From: Deltaproteobacteria bacterium
GTDB lineage: Bacteria > Myxococcota_A > UBA796 > UBA2385
Direction: 5' to 3'
DNA: 64,000 bases
Assembly (NCBI GenBank): GCA_016792625.1
Contig: JAEUKK010000148.1
Coordinates: 1 to 64,000 of the forward strand
The translations under genes were made by a program, and so were the position numbers. The notes under the pieces are model-generated. The model was given only the letters and a program-made list of their open reading frames with translations, was not told the DNA's origin and searched no databases. Below, one piece after another: positions 25,387 to 36,299 of the stretch; position 1 is the first letter of the stretch, and each line of letters begins with the position of its first letter.

Positions 25387-26649
25387 ATGTCCACGCCCCG
25401 CCCCGCCGCGAGCACCGCGCCCCCGCCCGTCGATGGTCCGCTGCGCGACGCCCAGTCCAGCGCCCTCGAGAAGCTCGGCGAACACCTCAGAGACCTCGAC
25501 CCGGGGCCGCGGGCCCGGCCGCGCAGCTTCGCCGACGGGCAGCGCCTGATCGCCGACGCCGAGGCGCGGCTGCAGCTCGCCGCCCGGCAGCTCGAAGAAC
25601 GCGAGGCGAAGCGCGCCAAGCTTGAGGGCCAGCTTCAGCGCCTCGACTCCGCCCGCCCGGGCCTGAAGGCCACCGAGGTGCAGGCGGTGCTCGACCAAGC
25701 CCAGGTGCTCGACGGCAAGCTGCTCGAGGCCGGCACGCTCAAGACCCGCCTCGACGAGGGGCTGCGCAGCCTGCGCCCCAAGGTGCACAAGCTCATCAGC
25801 GAGAAGCTGCAGCCGGTCATCGCCGCGCGGGGCGACCAGATGGTGGCCTCGGTCGACCCGGCCGGTCAGAAGGGGCTCGAGGCCGAGCTGCCCGAGTGGG
25901 TGACCCGGTGGGAAGAGTATGTGCGCCTCAACCTCGACCACGACCTCGCCAACCTCACCGAAGATCTGTGGCAGCGCCTCGACAAAGAGCCCCTGGTGCT
26001 GCCGCCGCCCACCTTGCCGCCGCTGCCGGTCGTGCAGCTCAAGTACGACCTGCAGCTCCCGACGGTGAACGTCGAGCGCGACGCGGTCGAGATGGGCAGC
26101 GGCATGTTGCGCCACGGCCGCAGCCTCATCTACGGCCTGATGTCGGTGGCTGGCCTCGCCGGCCTTCGCGGCTCGGGCGGCGGCGCCGCCGAGGCGGGCG
26201 ACCGGCTGCTTTTTGGCCTGGGCGCGGTGCTCATGATGGTCGGCGCGGCGGCCTTCGGGGCTTACCAGACCCGGCGTGACCGGGCCCGCGAAGAGCGGCG
26301 GCTAAACGAGCAGGCCCGCGAGCGCGCCGAGCGGGCGGTGCGCGACGCGGTCAACCACTGGCTCGACCGCTGTAAGGACCGCTTTCAGCTGCAGTTCACG
26401 ACCCGCATGCGCGACCAGCGCCTCGTCCTGCGGCGCTGGGTCGAGGCCGAGGTGCGGCCCACCCTCCAGCGGGTGCGGCAGCAGAGCGATGATCTTGAGC
26501 GCCAGAAGGCCGAGGCAAAGGCTGGTCTCGACAAGCTGCGCGAGGCCCGTGACGTGCCCGACACCAAGCAGGTCGAGCGCTTGCGTGCCACGCTCCAGGC
26601 GGCCCGCGAGCAGCTGGCGCTGGGTCCTGCGCCCGCTGACGGTCGCTGA
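25387..26649 (+). CDS. Coiled-coil protein with central membrane hairpin
   Basis: 420 residues. The N-terminal half is strongly helical and charged (repeated LEEREAKRAKLEGQLQRL and similar), followed by LPELPEW-like acidic and proline segments. Two hydrophobic stretches near 245-300 (LIYGLMSVAGLAGLRGSGGG and LLFGLGAVLMMVGAAAFGAY) could form a membrane hairpin. The C-terminal part is again coiled coil (DDLERQKAEAKAGLDKLREA). The layout recalls the stalk and paddle half of dynamin-like proteins but without a GTPase, so I do not assign it. The ATG at 25387 is chosen over earlier in-frame codons because those overlap the kinase stub. A second coiled-coil gene follows 153 bases later. Confidence 0.6.
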   Translation: MSTPRPAASTAPPPVDGPLRDAQSSALEKLGEHLRDLDPGPRARPRSFADGQRLIADAEARLQLAARQLEEREAKRAKLEGQLQRLDSARPGLKATEVQAVLDQAQVLDGKLLEAGTLKTRLDEGLRSLRPKVHKLISEKLQPVIAARGDQMVASVDPAGQKGLEAELPEWVTRWEEYVRLNLDHDLANLTEDLWQRLDKEPLVLPPPTLPPLPVVQLKYDLQLPTVNVERDAVEMGSGMLRHGRSLIYGLMSVAGLAGLRGSGGGAAEAGDRLLFGLGAVLMMVGAAAFGAYQTRRDRAREERRLNEQARERAERAVRDAVNHWLDRCKDRFQLQFTTRMRDQRLVLRRWVEAEVRPTLQRVRQQSDDLERQKAEAKAGLDKLREARDVPDTKQVERLRATLQAAREQLALGPAPADGR

Positions 26650-26802
26650 ACCGCTGCTGCCTAGCCCTGCTGCGGCACCGTGCGCCGCGCCGATCAAACA
26701 ACGGGTATCCGAGAGCGCCCCACCGGGCGCAGCCCACGCCCCTCCCCGCGCCCTCTGAACTGCCCGTACCCCGCTTCGCCCACACCACACTCCGAGGTCC
26801 TG

Positions 26803-28095
26803 ATGAGCACCGCCGACACCTGCGCGCCGCCGCCCCCCGACTGCGCGCCGACCGCCACAGACGGCCCGGATGTCCCGGTCGTCCCGAGCGCCCCGGTGCC
26901 GTTCGCTCCGGTCGTCCCGGTGCCGAGCGTGGCGAGCGGGGGCGCCGATGCCGAAGGCGGCCTGCTGCAGCTCATCGAGCGAATCGTGCTGCAGATCGCG
27001 CCCGCCGGGCTCGTCGATGATGATGGCGCCCGGGCCCGCGCCGCCGCGCTGACCGGCGCGTGCGGCGACGCGGCCCAGGCCTCCTGCGACGAGGCGATCG
27101 CCCGGCTGCACGCCGAAGAGGCGGCGGTCCAGCAGCGTGTCCACGACCTCATCCAGAGCGCCGAGGCGGCGCTGGCCACGCTCACCGAGACCCACCGCGC
27201 GGCGCTCGATGACGCGGCGGCCCACGCGCGGGGCGCGCTGCAGGCCGAGGCCAGCGCCATCGAGGCCCGACTGACCGAGGGCACCGCCGAGGTCCGCCTG
27301 CTGGTCGATGACCTGCGCAAGGGCACGGCCGAGCTCGACGCCCGCCTCGACGCCGGCGCTGAGCGCCTCGAGGGGCTGAGCGCGCAGGCCACCGCGACGG
27401 TGCACGCCCGCATCGACGAGGCGCAGCAGCGGCTCGAGGGCCTGCAGGCCGAGGGCCTCGCGCGCCTTGAGGCCCGCACCGAGCAGCTGCAGGCTGAGGT
27501 CAGCCAGACCTTGCAGAGCGCCACCGCCGCGCTGCAGGCCGAAGGCGGCGGGCTGCTTCACCGCCTGCGCGAGCGCTTCACCGAGGGCGAGGGCCTGCTG
27601 CGCGACCGCAAAGACCGGGCGCTGGCCGCCCTCGACGAGCGCGCCGACGCGAAGCTCGAGGCCCTGACCGAGCTCGGCGACGGCCAGGGCGAGCGCCTGC
27701 GCGAGGTCGGCACCGAGCTGCGGGGCAGCCTCAAAGAAGAACAAGACGGCATCCTCGCGCGCCTGCGCGAGAAGGGCGAAGACCTGCGCGAGCGCCTCTC
27801 CGGCGCGGGCCACGAGCACCGCGAGCGCCTACGCGAAGTTGAGGACGAGGGCCGCACCCGGCTCGGTGAGCGCCTGCGCGACCTGATCGACCAGCTCGAT
27901 GACCGGCGCGAGCGCCTCAAGCGCGACGTCGACGACGAGGTCGAGCGCGCCAAAGACGAGCGCCGCGAGCTGCGCGAGCGCCTTCGCAACGTGCGCCACG
28001 TGCTGGTCGACATCGGCCAGACCATCGCGCGCCAGGTGCCGGTGGTGGGCGACGCGATCGCGAACATGGCCGACCAGCTCGACGAGTCCTTCTGA
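26803..28095 (+). CDS. Apolipoprotein-like long coiled-coil protein
   Basis: 430 residues. A Pro/Val/Ala-rich N terminus (about 50 residues) is followed by nearly 350 residues of heptad/undecad helix: repeated LRERLRE-, GLQAEGLARLEAR- and ERLREVEDEGRTRL-type segments with alternating Arg and Glu. The texture resembles apolipoprotein A/E-like amphipathic helices, which coat lipid or polymer surfaces. A weakly hydrophobic end (IGQTIARQVPVVGDAIANMADQL) follows. No enzymatic motif is seen. GAGGTCCTG precedes the ATG. It follows the membrane-hairpin coiled-coil gene and is convergent with paralogue B. Confidence 0.6.
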   Translation: MSTADTCAPPPPDCAPTATDGPDVPVVPSAPVPFAPVVPVPSVASGGADAEGGLLQLIERIVLQIAPAGLVDDDGARARAAALTGACGDAAQASCDEAIARLHAEEAAVQQRVHDLIQSAEAALATLTETHRAALDDAAAHARGALQAEASAIEARLTEGTAEVRLLVDDLRKGTAELDARLDAGAERLEGLSAQATATVHARIDEAQQRLEGLQAEGLARLEARTEQLQAEVSQTLQSATAALQAEGGGLLHRLRERFTEGEGLLRDRKDRALAALDERADAKLEALTELGDGQGERLREVGTELRGSLKEEQDGILARLREKGEDLRERLSGAGHEHRERLREVEDEGRTRLGERLRDLIDQLDDRRERLKRDVDDEVERAKDERRELRERLRNVRHVLVDIGQTIARQVPVVGDAIANMADQLDESF

Positions 28096-28146
28096 GCGCA
28101 GGGCAGCGGGGCAGCGGGGGTGACCCGTCCGCCTGCCTCCTCCCCC

Positions 28147-30204
28147 TCACTCCCCGTCCTGCTCCTCCGCCTCCCCCAGCCGCACCGGCAGCGCCACCAC
28201 CTCCCCACCCTCCGCCCGCTCGACCTCCAAGCTGATCCCCAGCGCGTCCAGCCCGCCCTCGGCGCCCAGCTCTTGCGCGAGGCCCACCAGGCCCGAGATG
28301 GCCTCCAGCTCACCACCTTCACCGATCAGCTGGTCGAGGGGCAGCGGGGCGCCGGCCACCTGCACCCCGCGCACACGGTCGCCGGCCCGCAGGCCCAGGC
28401 CCGCGGCGAGGCTGTCGGGCAGCACCGCGTCAACCAAGAGGCCCTCCCGGTCGACGCTCAGCGCCGCGCCGGCCTCGGCGAGGGGGTCTTGCGCGTCGCC
28501 CCCGCCGAGGGTGACCAAGGTGGTGCGGCCGGCGTGAACCTCGACGGTGGCGCTGTCCCAGAGGGCGGGCAGGCGCTCGATGGTCCAGACCCCAGGCGGG
28601 ATGCCACCGTTGACCATTCCACACCAAGCGGGATGGATCGCCGCGGGGGACCAGCGACCGTCCTCCCGCATCGTGGCCGGGCCTCGCACGGGGGTCCCCG
28701 ACAGATCGTCCATGCACTCGAGCGCGACGGCGCCGAAGGCGGCCGGATCGATGGTGCCCACGTCGCGGTCCTCTCCCGGCGCCAACGCTGGCACCTTGAC
28801 CAGGGCGAAGTCCCACGAGCCCTGGTCGGTCGGGATGGCAAGCTCCGCGGCCCGCGCGTCCGACGACAGCAGCTGCTCGGTCGCGCTGAGCGCCCAATCG
28901 CCCGGGCCCAGCCCTGTCAAGACCCAGGTGCCGTCGGGCTGAATGTCAGCGTAGGTGCTCACGGAGACGTCGGCGACCATACGCGCGAGGTCGGGCGCGA
29001 CACGGACGGCGCTTATCTGCCCCCAACTGTCGGTCGGCCAGTCGCGCACCGCCCCGCGGATCGACCCGCCAGGCGAGACCAGCACGACCTCATCGGTGTC
29101 GTCCGGCACCGAGACCTCGAGCCCACCCCCGCGCACCACCGCGAGCGCATCGGGGCATGCGCAGAGCGCTGCCCCGGGGTCGAGGCCATCCCCCTCGGGC
29201 AACAACGCAGTGAACCGCCCCGCGCAGCCACCGCCCAGCACCCCCGGTGTCAGCGGGCCACCGCAGGTCAAATCGGGGCAAGAATCAAAGGGGAAGCCGA
29301 CACATCGCACGACCACGCCTCGCAGCTCTGACAGGGTGAGCGTCAGCTCCGCCGTGGGGGTGTCCGGGCCGAGCGGCACCGGCGCCTTGGCAGGCAGGTA
29401 GCCCTCTGCGACGGCGAGGACAACGATCTGGACGTCCTGTCCGCCGAAGTCTGAGGCGGAGCGCCCCACCGGCGGCCGCAGCTCGAAGCGGCCGGCGGCG
29501 TCGCTGCGGGTCAGCCCCCAGCGCGGATCCGCCCGCGGGGCCGGCGTCACAGGCTCGAGGCGCAGCCCGCGTCCCGCCCTTGGCACGGCCGATGCCACGC
29601 CAACCTCGACGAGCGCCCCCTCCACCGGCCGCCCGTCCGGGTCCACCACCGACCCGCGCACCCGTCCCCGCGGCGACAGCGGCAGCTCGATGATGTCCCC
29701 CTCTTCGAACGCGATCCTCCACGGCGGCAGCCCCAGCAGGGCCATCCCCTCACCCTCCGCGAACACCCGCGGAGAGACCCCGCAGGGCAGGCCGTCGACC
29801 TCGCCCACCTCGCCCACGGGCAGCGTCCGGCGGACTGGGTCGTGCTCCTCGCCGTAGTCGAGGTGAAGGTCCACCGCGCCGGTGAAGGTCGCGCCTCCCG
29901 GGTCAAAGACGAAGCGGGCCCGACGATCCGCTTGGTTCGGGTCCACGCGGTAGGCCTCTTCCGGCGCCGCGCGCAGGCGGAGGGAACAGCCCCCTTCGGT
30001 CGGCAGAGACGCTGTGCGCCGAGGCACCACAGCCGCCTGCGGCGCGCCCTTCGGCCCACCAGAGTGCAGCCCCGCAAGCAGCGCCCGCAGCCCCAGCGCC
30101 GGCAGCACGACCACCAGCGCAGCGCAGCCGAGCCCCCACGCCCACCGCCGTCGGGGCGCGCCCACGGCCGCGCGCGGATCGGGAGGGGTCGAGTGCCTGG
30201 GCAT
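28147..30204 (-). CDS. Membrane-anchored regulatory-like/PDZ-like protein, paralogue B
   Basis: 685 residues with the same order as the protein at 22351-24510. A membrane helix (LGCAALVVVLPALGLRALLAGL) comes first, then a regulatory-like sandwich (VRGSVVDPDGRPVEGALVEV, about 195-215), a cysteine region (CVGFPFDSCPDLTCGG, CACPD), the LWDSATVEVHAGRT segment, and a PDZ-like end (VDAVLPDSLAAGLGLRAGDRVRGVQVAG). Long matching blocks, such as VVRGGGLEVSVPDD, show common origin. GGAGCCCGCGC precedes the ATG. The two copies bracket the two coiled-coil genes, so the whole block may be a duplicated module. The function is unknown. Confidence 0.75.
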   Translation of the reverse strand: MPRHSTPPDPRAAVGAPRRRWAWGLGCAALVVVLPALGLRALLAGLHSGGPKGAPQAAVVPRRTASLPTEGGCSLRLRAAPEEAYRVDPNQADRRARFVFDPGGATFTGAVDLHLDYGEEHDPVRRTLPVGEVGEVDGLPCGVSPRVFAEGEGMALLGLPPWRIAFEEGDIIELPLSPRGRVRGSVVDPDGRPVEGALVEVGVASAVPRAGRGLRLEPVTPAPRADPRWGLTRSDAAGRFELRPPVGRSASDFGGQDVQIVVLAVAEGYLPAKAPVPLGPDTPTAELTLTLSELRGVVVRCVGFPFDSCPDLTCGGPLTPGVLGGGCAGRFTALLPEGDGLDPGAALCACPDALAVVRGGGLEVSVPDDTDEVVLVSPGGSIRGAVRDWPTDSWGQISAVRVAPDLARMVADVSVSTYADIQPDGTWVLTGLGPGDWALSATEQLLSSDARAAELAIPTDQGSWDFALVKVPALAPGEDRDVGTIDPAAFGAVALECMDDLSGTPVRGPATMREDGRWSPAAIHPAWCGMVNGGIPPGVWTIERLPALWDSATVEVHAGRTTLVTLGGGDAQDPLAEAGAALSVDREGLLVDAVLPDSLAAGLGLRAGDRVRGVQVAGAPLPLDQLIGEGGELEAISGLVGLAQELGAEGGLDALGISLEVERAEGGEVVALPVRLGEAEEQDGE

Positions 30205-30233
30205 GCGCGGGCTCCAGCGATGGGGGCTGGGCC

Positions 30234-30244
30234 GAGCCTACACC
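30234..30244 (-). promoter_or_regulatory. Promoter-like GGTGTAGGCTC shared by both paralogues (copy B)
   Basis: Minus strand GGTGTAGGCTC, about 31 bases before the start of paralogue B and identical to the element at 24552-24562. TAGGCT fits a TAnnnT -10. No clear -35 at 16-18 bases. Confidence 0.5.
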
Positions 30245-30355
30245 CGGCGGCCGCCTGCGGATCGGGCAAGGACAGCGCCGCCCCGCGCGCCCAGCAGGCC
30301 GGCCTGCGCGCCGCCGCCCGCATAAGCGAGGCGCCCGCCCGCGCCCGAGGCCCCC

Positions 30356-32143
<1,788 letters not shown>

Positions 32144-33214
32144 TCAAGCACGGGCCTGCGCAGCGGCGCGGGCGAAGTCGACCCCCGCGCGCAGGCGCGC
32201 CACCAGCTCGGGCTCGGTGGCCTTGCGCAAGCTGCGCTCCAGGGCATCGGCGCAGCGCGGGAGCGGCGACTCTGCCTCGGCGCGCAGCAGCCGCAGCAGC
32301 TGGGTCGCGCCGTCTTGATCGCCGTCCCGCAGGTTGACCTCGAGGGCGACCGACAGCACGCAGTCATAGCGGTGCAGCGGAGAGCGCGGCGACGCGGCTT
32401 GAAAGGCCGAAACAGCGTCCTCAGCGGTGTGTTGCGTCAGCGTCGCGCGAAACACGGCCGCCGCGGCGGCTCGGCCCGGCTTGTTGCGGATGAGGTTTCG
32501 GGTCGGCCAGCAGCGCACCATGTCGGCGCAGTGCAAGGCGGCCTCCCACCAGACCGCGGGCTGGTCGACCACCCGCAGCCCCTCGACCGCCGCGGCCAGC
32601 GCACCGACGGCCTCCGGATCTCCTTTGGGGTCGACGAAGCACACCCGCAGCTGCTGGAGGGCCGCCTCGGGGTCGGGCTGACCCGCCATGGCGAGGGCGG
32701 CCTCGACGGCCGCGAGCTCGGCCTGCAAGGCCACCCGCAGCGCAGCAGCACCCTCGCCCGGGGCGGCCGCGGCCGAGGCCAGCGCGCCGGGCAGGGCGGC
32801 CAAGCTCAGATCATGCCAGTCCGAGAGCGCGGTGCCCCCAGCTTCGGCGTCGGGGCGTCGCCAGGCCACGCAGATGGGCACCCGGGCGTGGCTGTCGCGC
32901 AGCCAACGCTCCAGCTCGGCGTTGAAGCGCCGCAGCGCTGTTTCATTGGCGATCTTGGCTTTGTTTCGCGTGGTCAGCGCCGTGGGTGCCTTGGGCACCT
33001 TCCCATAGGCGGCGTCGATCAGCCGGCCAACGCCGAGCTCGCTCTGCACCCAAAGGTGAGGGCCATCCCATACGGCGCCGCCGGCCAGGGGCAGCGGCAG
33101 GTCGGCGACGATGAGGGCCGCCTCGTCAGCCGAAGGCGCGCGCTGAAACAAAACCTCGAGGCAGGCGATCTCAAAGTACCGGGCGTCGCCGGCGCCCACG
33201 AAAGGGAAGTCCAT
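32144..33214 (-). CDS. Hypothetical protein downstream of ychF
   Basis: 356 residues, soluble, with no signal peptide. The first 130 residues read as alternating strand and helix (EIACLEVLFQRAPSADEAALIVADLPLPLAGG, LWVQSELGVGRLIDAAYG). The rest is Ala/Leu-rich helix resembling a repeat solenoid (CADALERSLRKATEPELVARLR). I recognise no family. The gene lies 33 bases after the ychF stop on the same strand, so it is probably co-transcribed with it. GGAGCCTGCCG precedes the ATG. Confidence 0.55.
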   Translation of the reverse strand: MDFPFVGAGDARYFEIACLEVLFQRAPSADEAALIVADLPLPLAGGAVWDGPHLWVQSELGVGRLIDAAYGKVPKAPTALTTRNKAKIANETALRRFNAELERWLRDSHARVPICVAWRRPDAEAGGTALSDWHDLSLAALPGALASAAAAPGEGAAALRVALQAELAAVEAALAMAGQPDPEAALQQLRVCFVDPKGDPEAVGALAAAVEGLRVVDQPAVWWEAALHCADMVRCWPTRNLIRNKPGRAAAAAVFRATLTQHTAEDAVSAFQAASPRSPLHRYDCVLSVALEVNLRDGDQDGATQLLRLLRAEAESPLPRCADALERSLRKATEPELVARLRAGVDFARAAAQARA

Positions 33215-33247
33215 CGGCAGGCTCCGTTCGCGGGCGCGCCCGCGCGC

Positions 33248-34339
<1,092 letters not shown>

Positions 34340-34433
34340 CTGGGGCTCCGGAGGGGTCGGGTGAGGGCAAAAACAGGGCGGGGGCAGCGGCCACCGCGAC
34401 CCGCGCGCCTATCCGCCGGCTCTGCGCGCGGGC

Positions 34434-34439
34434 TACCTT
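34434..34439 (+). promoter_or_regulatory. Putative -10 element TACCTT
   Basis: TACCTT within GGGCTACCTTCGC, 38 bases before the ATG of the small lipoprotein gene. It is one of a set of TAnnnT-like leader elements in the window. Confidence 0.35.
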
Positions 34440-34476
34440 CGCGGGCCGCGCCCAACGCCACGCGCCCGGAGGACCC

Positions 34477-34839
34477 ATGACCCGCCTCATCCGCCCGCTC
34501 CTGCTCGCGACCACCGCCAGCCTCGCCCTCGGCCTGACCGCCTGCGGCGGCGACTGCGTCGACGAGAGTTACCTCGACATCACCGTCAGCGACAGCGTCG
34601 GGCCCGTGCTCGCCACCCTGACGTGGGAGCACGACAACGGCGAGAGCGGCACCGTCGACTGCCCCGGCGCCTGCGAGGTGCAGCCCAGCGAGCCCGGCAC
34701 GGTCACCCTCACCGCGACCCCCACCGACCCGGCCCTGAGCCCGGTCACCGAAGAGGTCAGCTTCAACCAAGCGGTGGCCGAGGGCAAAGAGTGCCCCGAG
34801 GCCGTCGTCAACAAGGTTGATCTCACCGTCGAGGGCTGA
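34477..34839 (+). CDS. Small lipoprotein, unknown
   Basis: 120 residues. The signal peptide ends in LGLTACGG. The mature part of about 100 residues has four further cysteines (GDCVDE, VDCPGACEV and KECPEA) and reads as one small beta domain (VLATLTWEHDNGESGTVDC, GTVTLTATPTDP), like an immunoglobulin-type fold closed by disulfides. No family is recognised. GGAGGACCC before the ATG fixes the start. A 20-base hairpin follows 16 bases after the stop. Confidence 0.65.
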   Translation: MTRLIRPLLLATTASLALGLTACGGDCVDESYLDITVSDSVGPVLATLTWEHDNGESGTVDCPGACEVQPSEPGTVTLTATPTDPALSPVTEEVSFNQAVAEGKECPEAVVNKVDLTVEG

Positions 34840-34855
34840 AGGGCGAGGGCGGTGG

Positions 34856-34875
34856 GCGGGGCCTGCGGGCCCCGC
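34856..34875 (+). terminator. GC hairpin after small lipoprotein gene (dispersed copy 2)
   Basis: GCGGGGCC (34856-34863) pairs with GGCCCCGC (34868-34875), loop TGCG, followed by AACGCCCC. Similar in layout to the element at 68-99. It lacks a T-tract. Confidence 0.55.
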
Positions 34876-34958
34876 AACGCCCCAGGGGGCGCGCAGGCAA
34901 GGCGCGGCGATACGCGACCGCAACACCTTCAAACAAGGCTGTTACAGCCGCCGACCAC

Positions 34959-36188
34959 TCAGCCGAGCACCACCTTGACGCCCCGCACCAAGCCGCCGAG
35001 CGCCGTGGTCACCTCGGCGGTGGTCGGCGCGGCGACGATGGCCCAGCCCTCGCCCTCGTAGCTGGTCGAGGCCGGCTGCCCGACCACCGGCAGCTTGCGG
35101 TCGACCACGTAGCGGCCGACCTCGTGCTGGGCCCGCTCGAGGCCCTCGACCGCGACCACCGCGCCGCCCCGCCCCTGCCCGCGGAAGAAGGCGGTGCCCG
35201 CGGCGCGCTGGCGCTCGGCCGGCACATCCCAGGTGCCGAGCACCATCAAGCGGCACCAAGCCTCGATCATGTCGCGGCCAAAAGCCAAGCTCATCATCGG
35301 CATGATGTTCACGCCGGGCGGCCGGGCGCCCACCTCGCCGATGACAAAGCTGCCGTCAGGGCGCTCGAACCACTCCATGTGCGAGATGCCGGTGACCAGG
35401 CCGAGCGCGCGCAGGGCGGCGTGGTTGATCTCGCGGAAGGTGGTCCACGGCGCGTCAATCTCGCGCGGCAAGGTCACCGTGTACTGCATCCAGGGGTGCT
35501 CGAGCACGGCGAGCGGGGTCGGGTGGTAGCGGGTGCCCGACCACCAGACCGGCGCGCCGTCGATCATCACGGTCTCAAAGGTGCGCTCGACGCCGGTGAT
35601 GAACTCCTCGGCTTGCACCGGATGGGCCACGCTCGGCTGCAGCTGCTCGAGCGCGCTCTGCAGCGCGGCGCGGTCGGCCACGCGGAAGGTGGCCTTGGCG
35701 CCCACCCCGGCCACGGGCTTGAGGATGATCGGGAAGCCGACCTCGCCCACGAAGTCCACGCCGTCTTGGATCGACTCGAGGCGGCGGTGCCGGGCCACAG
35801 GCAGACCGGCGGCGCGTAACACCTCTTTCATCCGGTCTTTATCACGGAAGTTGAGCGCCTGCTCGAGCTTCATGCCCGGCACGCCCGTGGCGCTGCGGGC
35901 CTCGCCCAGGGGCACCTGCAGCTGCTCCAATACGCCGAGCAGGCGGTCGACCCGGCCCCAGGCGCGCTGAAAGGCGCTGACCCCCTCGGCCAGGGCCGCG
36001 CCGTCCATACTCGGGCGCACGACATAGTGCCCTGAAACATGCGCTCCGAGCGCCGGATCGACCTGCTGCAGCTTGCCCTCGGGCTCGCAGCTCAGCAGCC
36101 CCAAGCGCAGGCCGGGGATGGCGGCCAAGGCGCGGGCGTAGCGCAGGGTGTTGTCCAGAAAGTAGGGGGCGACGAGCAGCACGTGCAT
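34959..36188 (-). CDS. ATP-grasp carboxylate-amine ligase, divergent from cyanophycin genes
   Basis: 409 residues. The N-terminal Rossmann-like domain is MHVLLVAPYFLDNTLRYARAL. The ATP-grasp domain starts near 120: KDRMKEVLRAAGLPVARHR, GFPIILKPVAGVGAKATFRV (the nucleotide lysine and loop) and VQAEEFITG. The carboxylate/metal end is FVIGEVGARPPG, with an EVGARPPG block typical of carnosine-synthase- or biotin-carboxylase-like ligases. Such enzymes make an acyl phosphate and join it to an amine. Its start is 111 bases from the divergent iadA start, so both could share a control region. A role in making or editing dipeptides for the cyanophycin cycle is possible (inference). GGAGCCCCC precedes the ATG. 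Confidence 0.8.
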   Translation of the reverse strand: MHVLLVAPYFLDNTLRYARALAAIPGLRLGLLSCEPEGKLQQVDPALGAHVSGHYVVRPSMDGAALAEGVSAFQRAWGRVDRLLGVLEQLQVPLGEARSATGVPGMKLEQALNFRDKDRMKEVLRAAGLPVARHRRLESIQDGVDFVGEVGFPIILKPVAGVGAKATFRVADRAALQSALEQLQPSVAHPVQAEEFITGVERTFETVMIDGAPVWWSGTRYHPTPLAVLEHPWMQYTVTLPREIDAPWTTFREINHAALRALGLVTGISHMEWFERPDGSFVIGEVGARPPGVNIMPMMSLAFGRDMIEAWCRLMVLGTWDVPAERQRAAGTAFFRGQGRGGAVVAVEGLERAQHEVGRYVVDRKLPVVGQPASTSYEGEGWAIVAAPTTAEVTTALGGLVRGVKVVLG

Positions 36189-36299
36189 GGGGGCTCCAGC
36201 GGCGATGGGCGGCTGGCGCGCTAATCCGGCGGGCCGGTCGGCACCCCACGCCCGCCCCAGCCTTCACCACACTGTCCCCTCCCCGCCCGCGAGGCCCGC
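36189..36299. promoter_or_regulatory. Divergent control region between ATP-grasp and iadA genes
   Basis: 111 bases between two divergent starts. On the minus strand GGATTAGCG lies about 34 bases before the ATP-grasp start, matching the TTAGC-type leader element seen elsewhere. On the plus strand GCGAGGCCCGC precedes the iadA ATG. Confidence 0.4.

Noticed and set aside
25387-26649. Bacterial dynamin-like GTPase
   Set aside because: No GxxxxGK(S/T) P-loop or other GTPase motif is present; only the coil and membrane hairpin resemble it.
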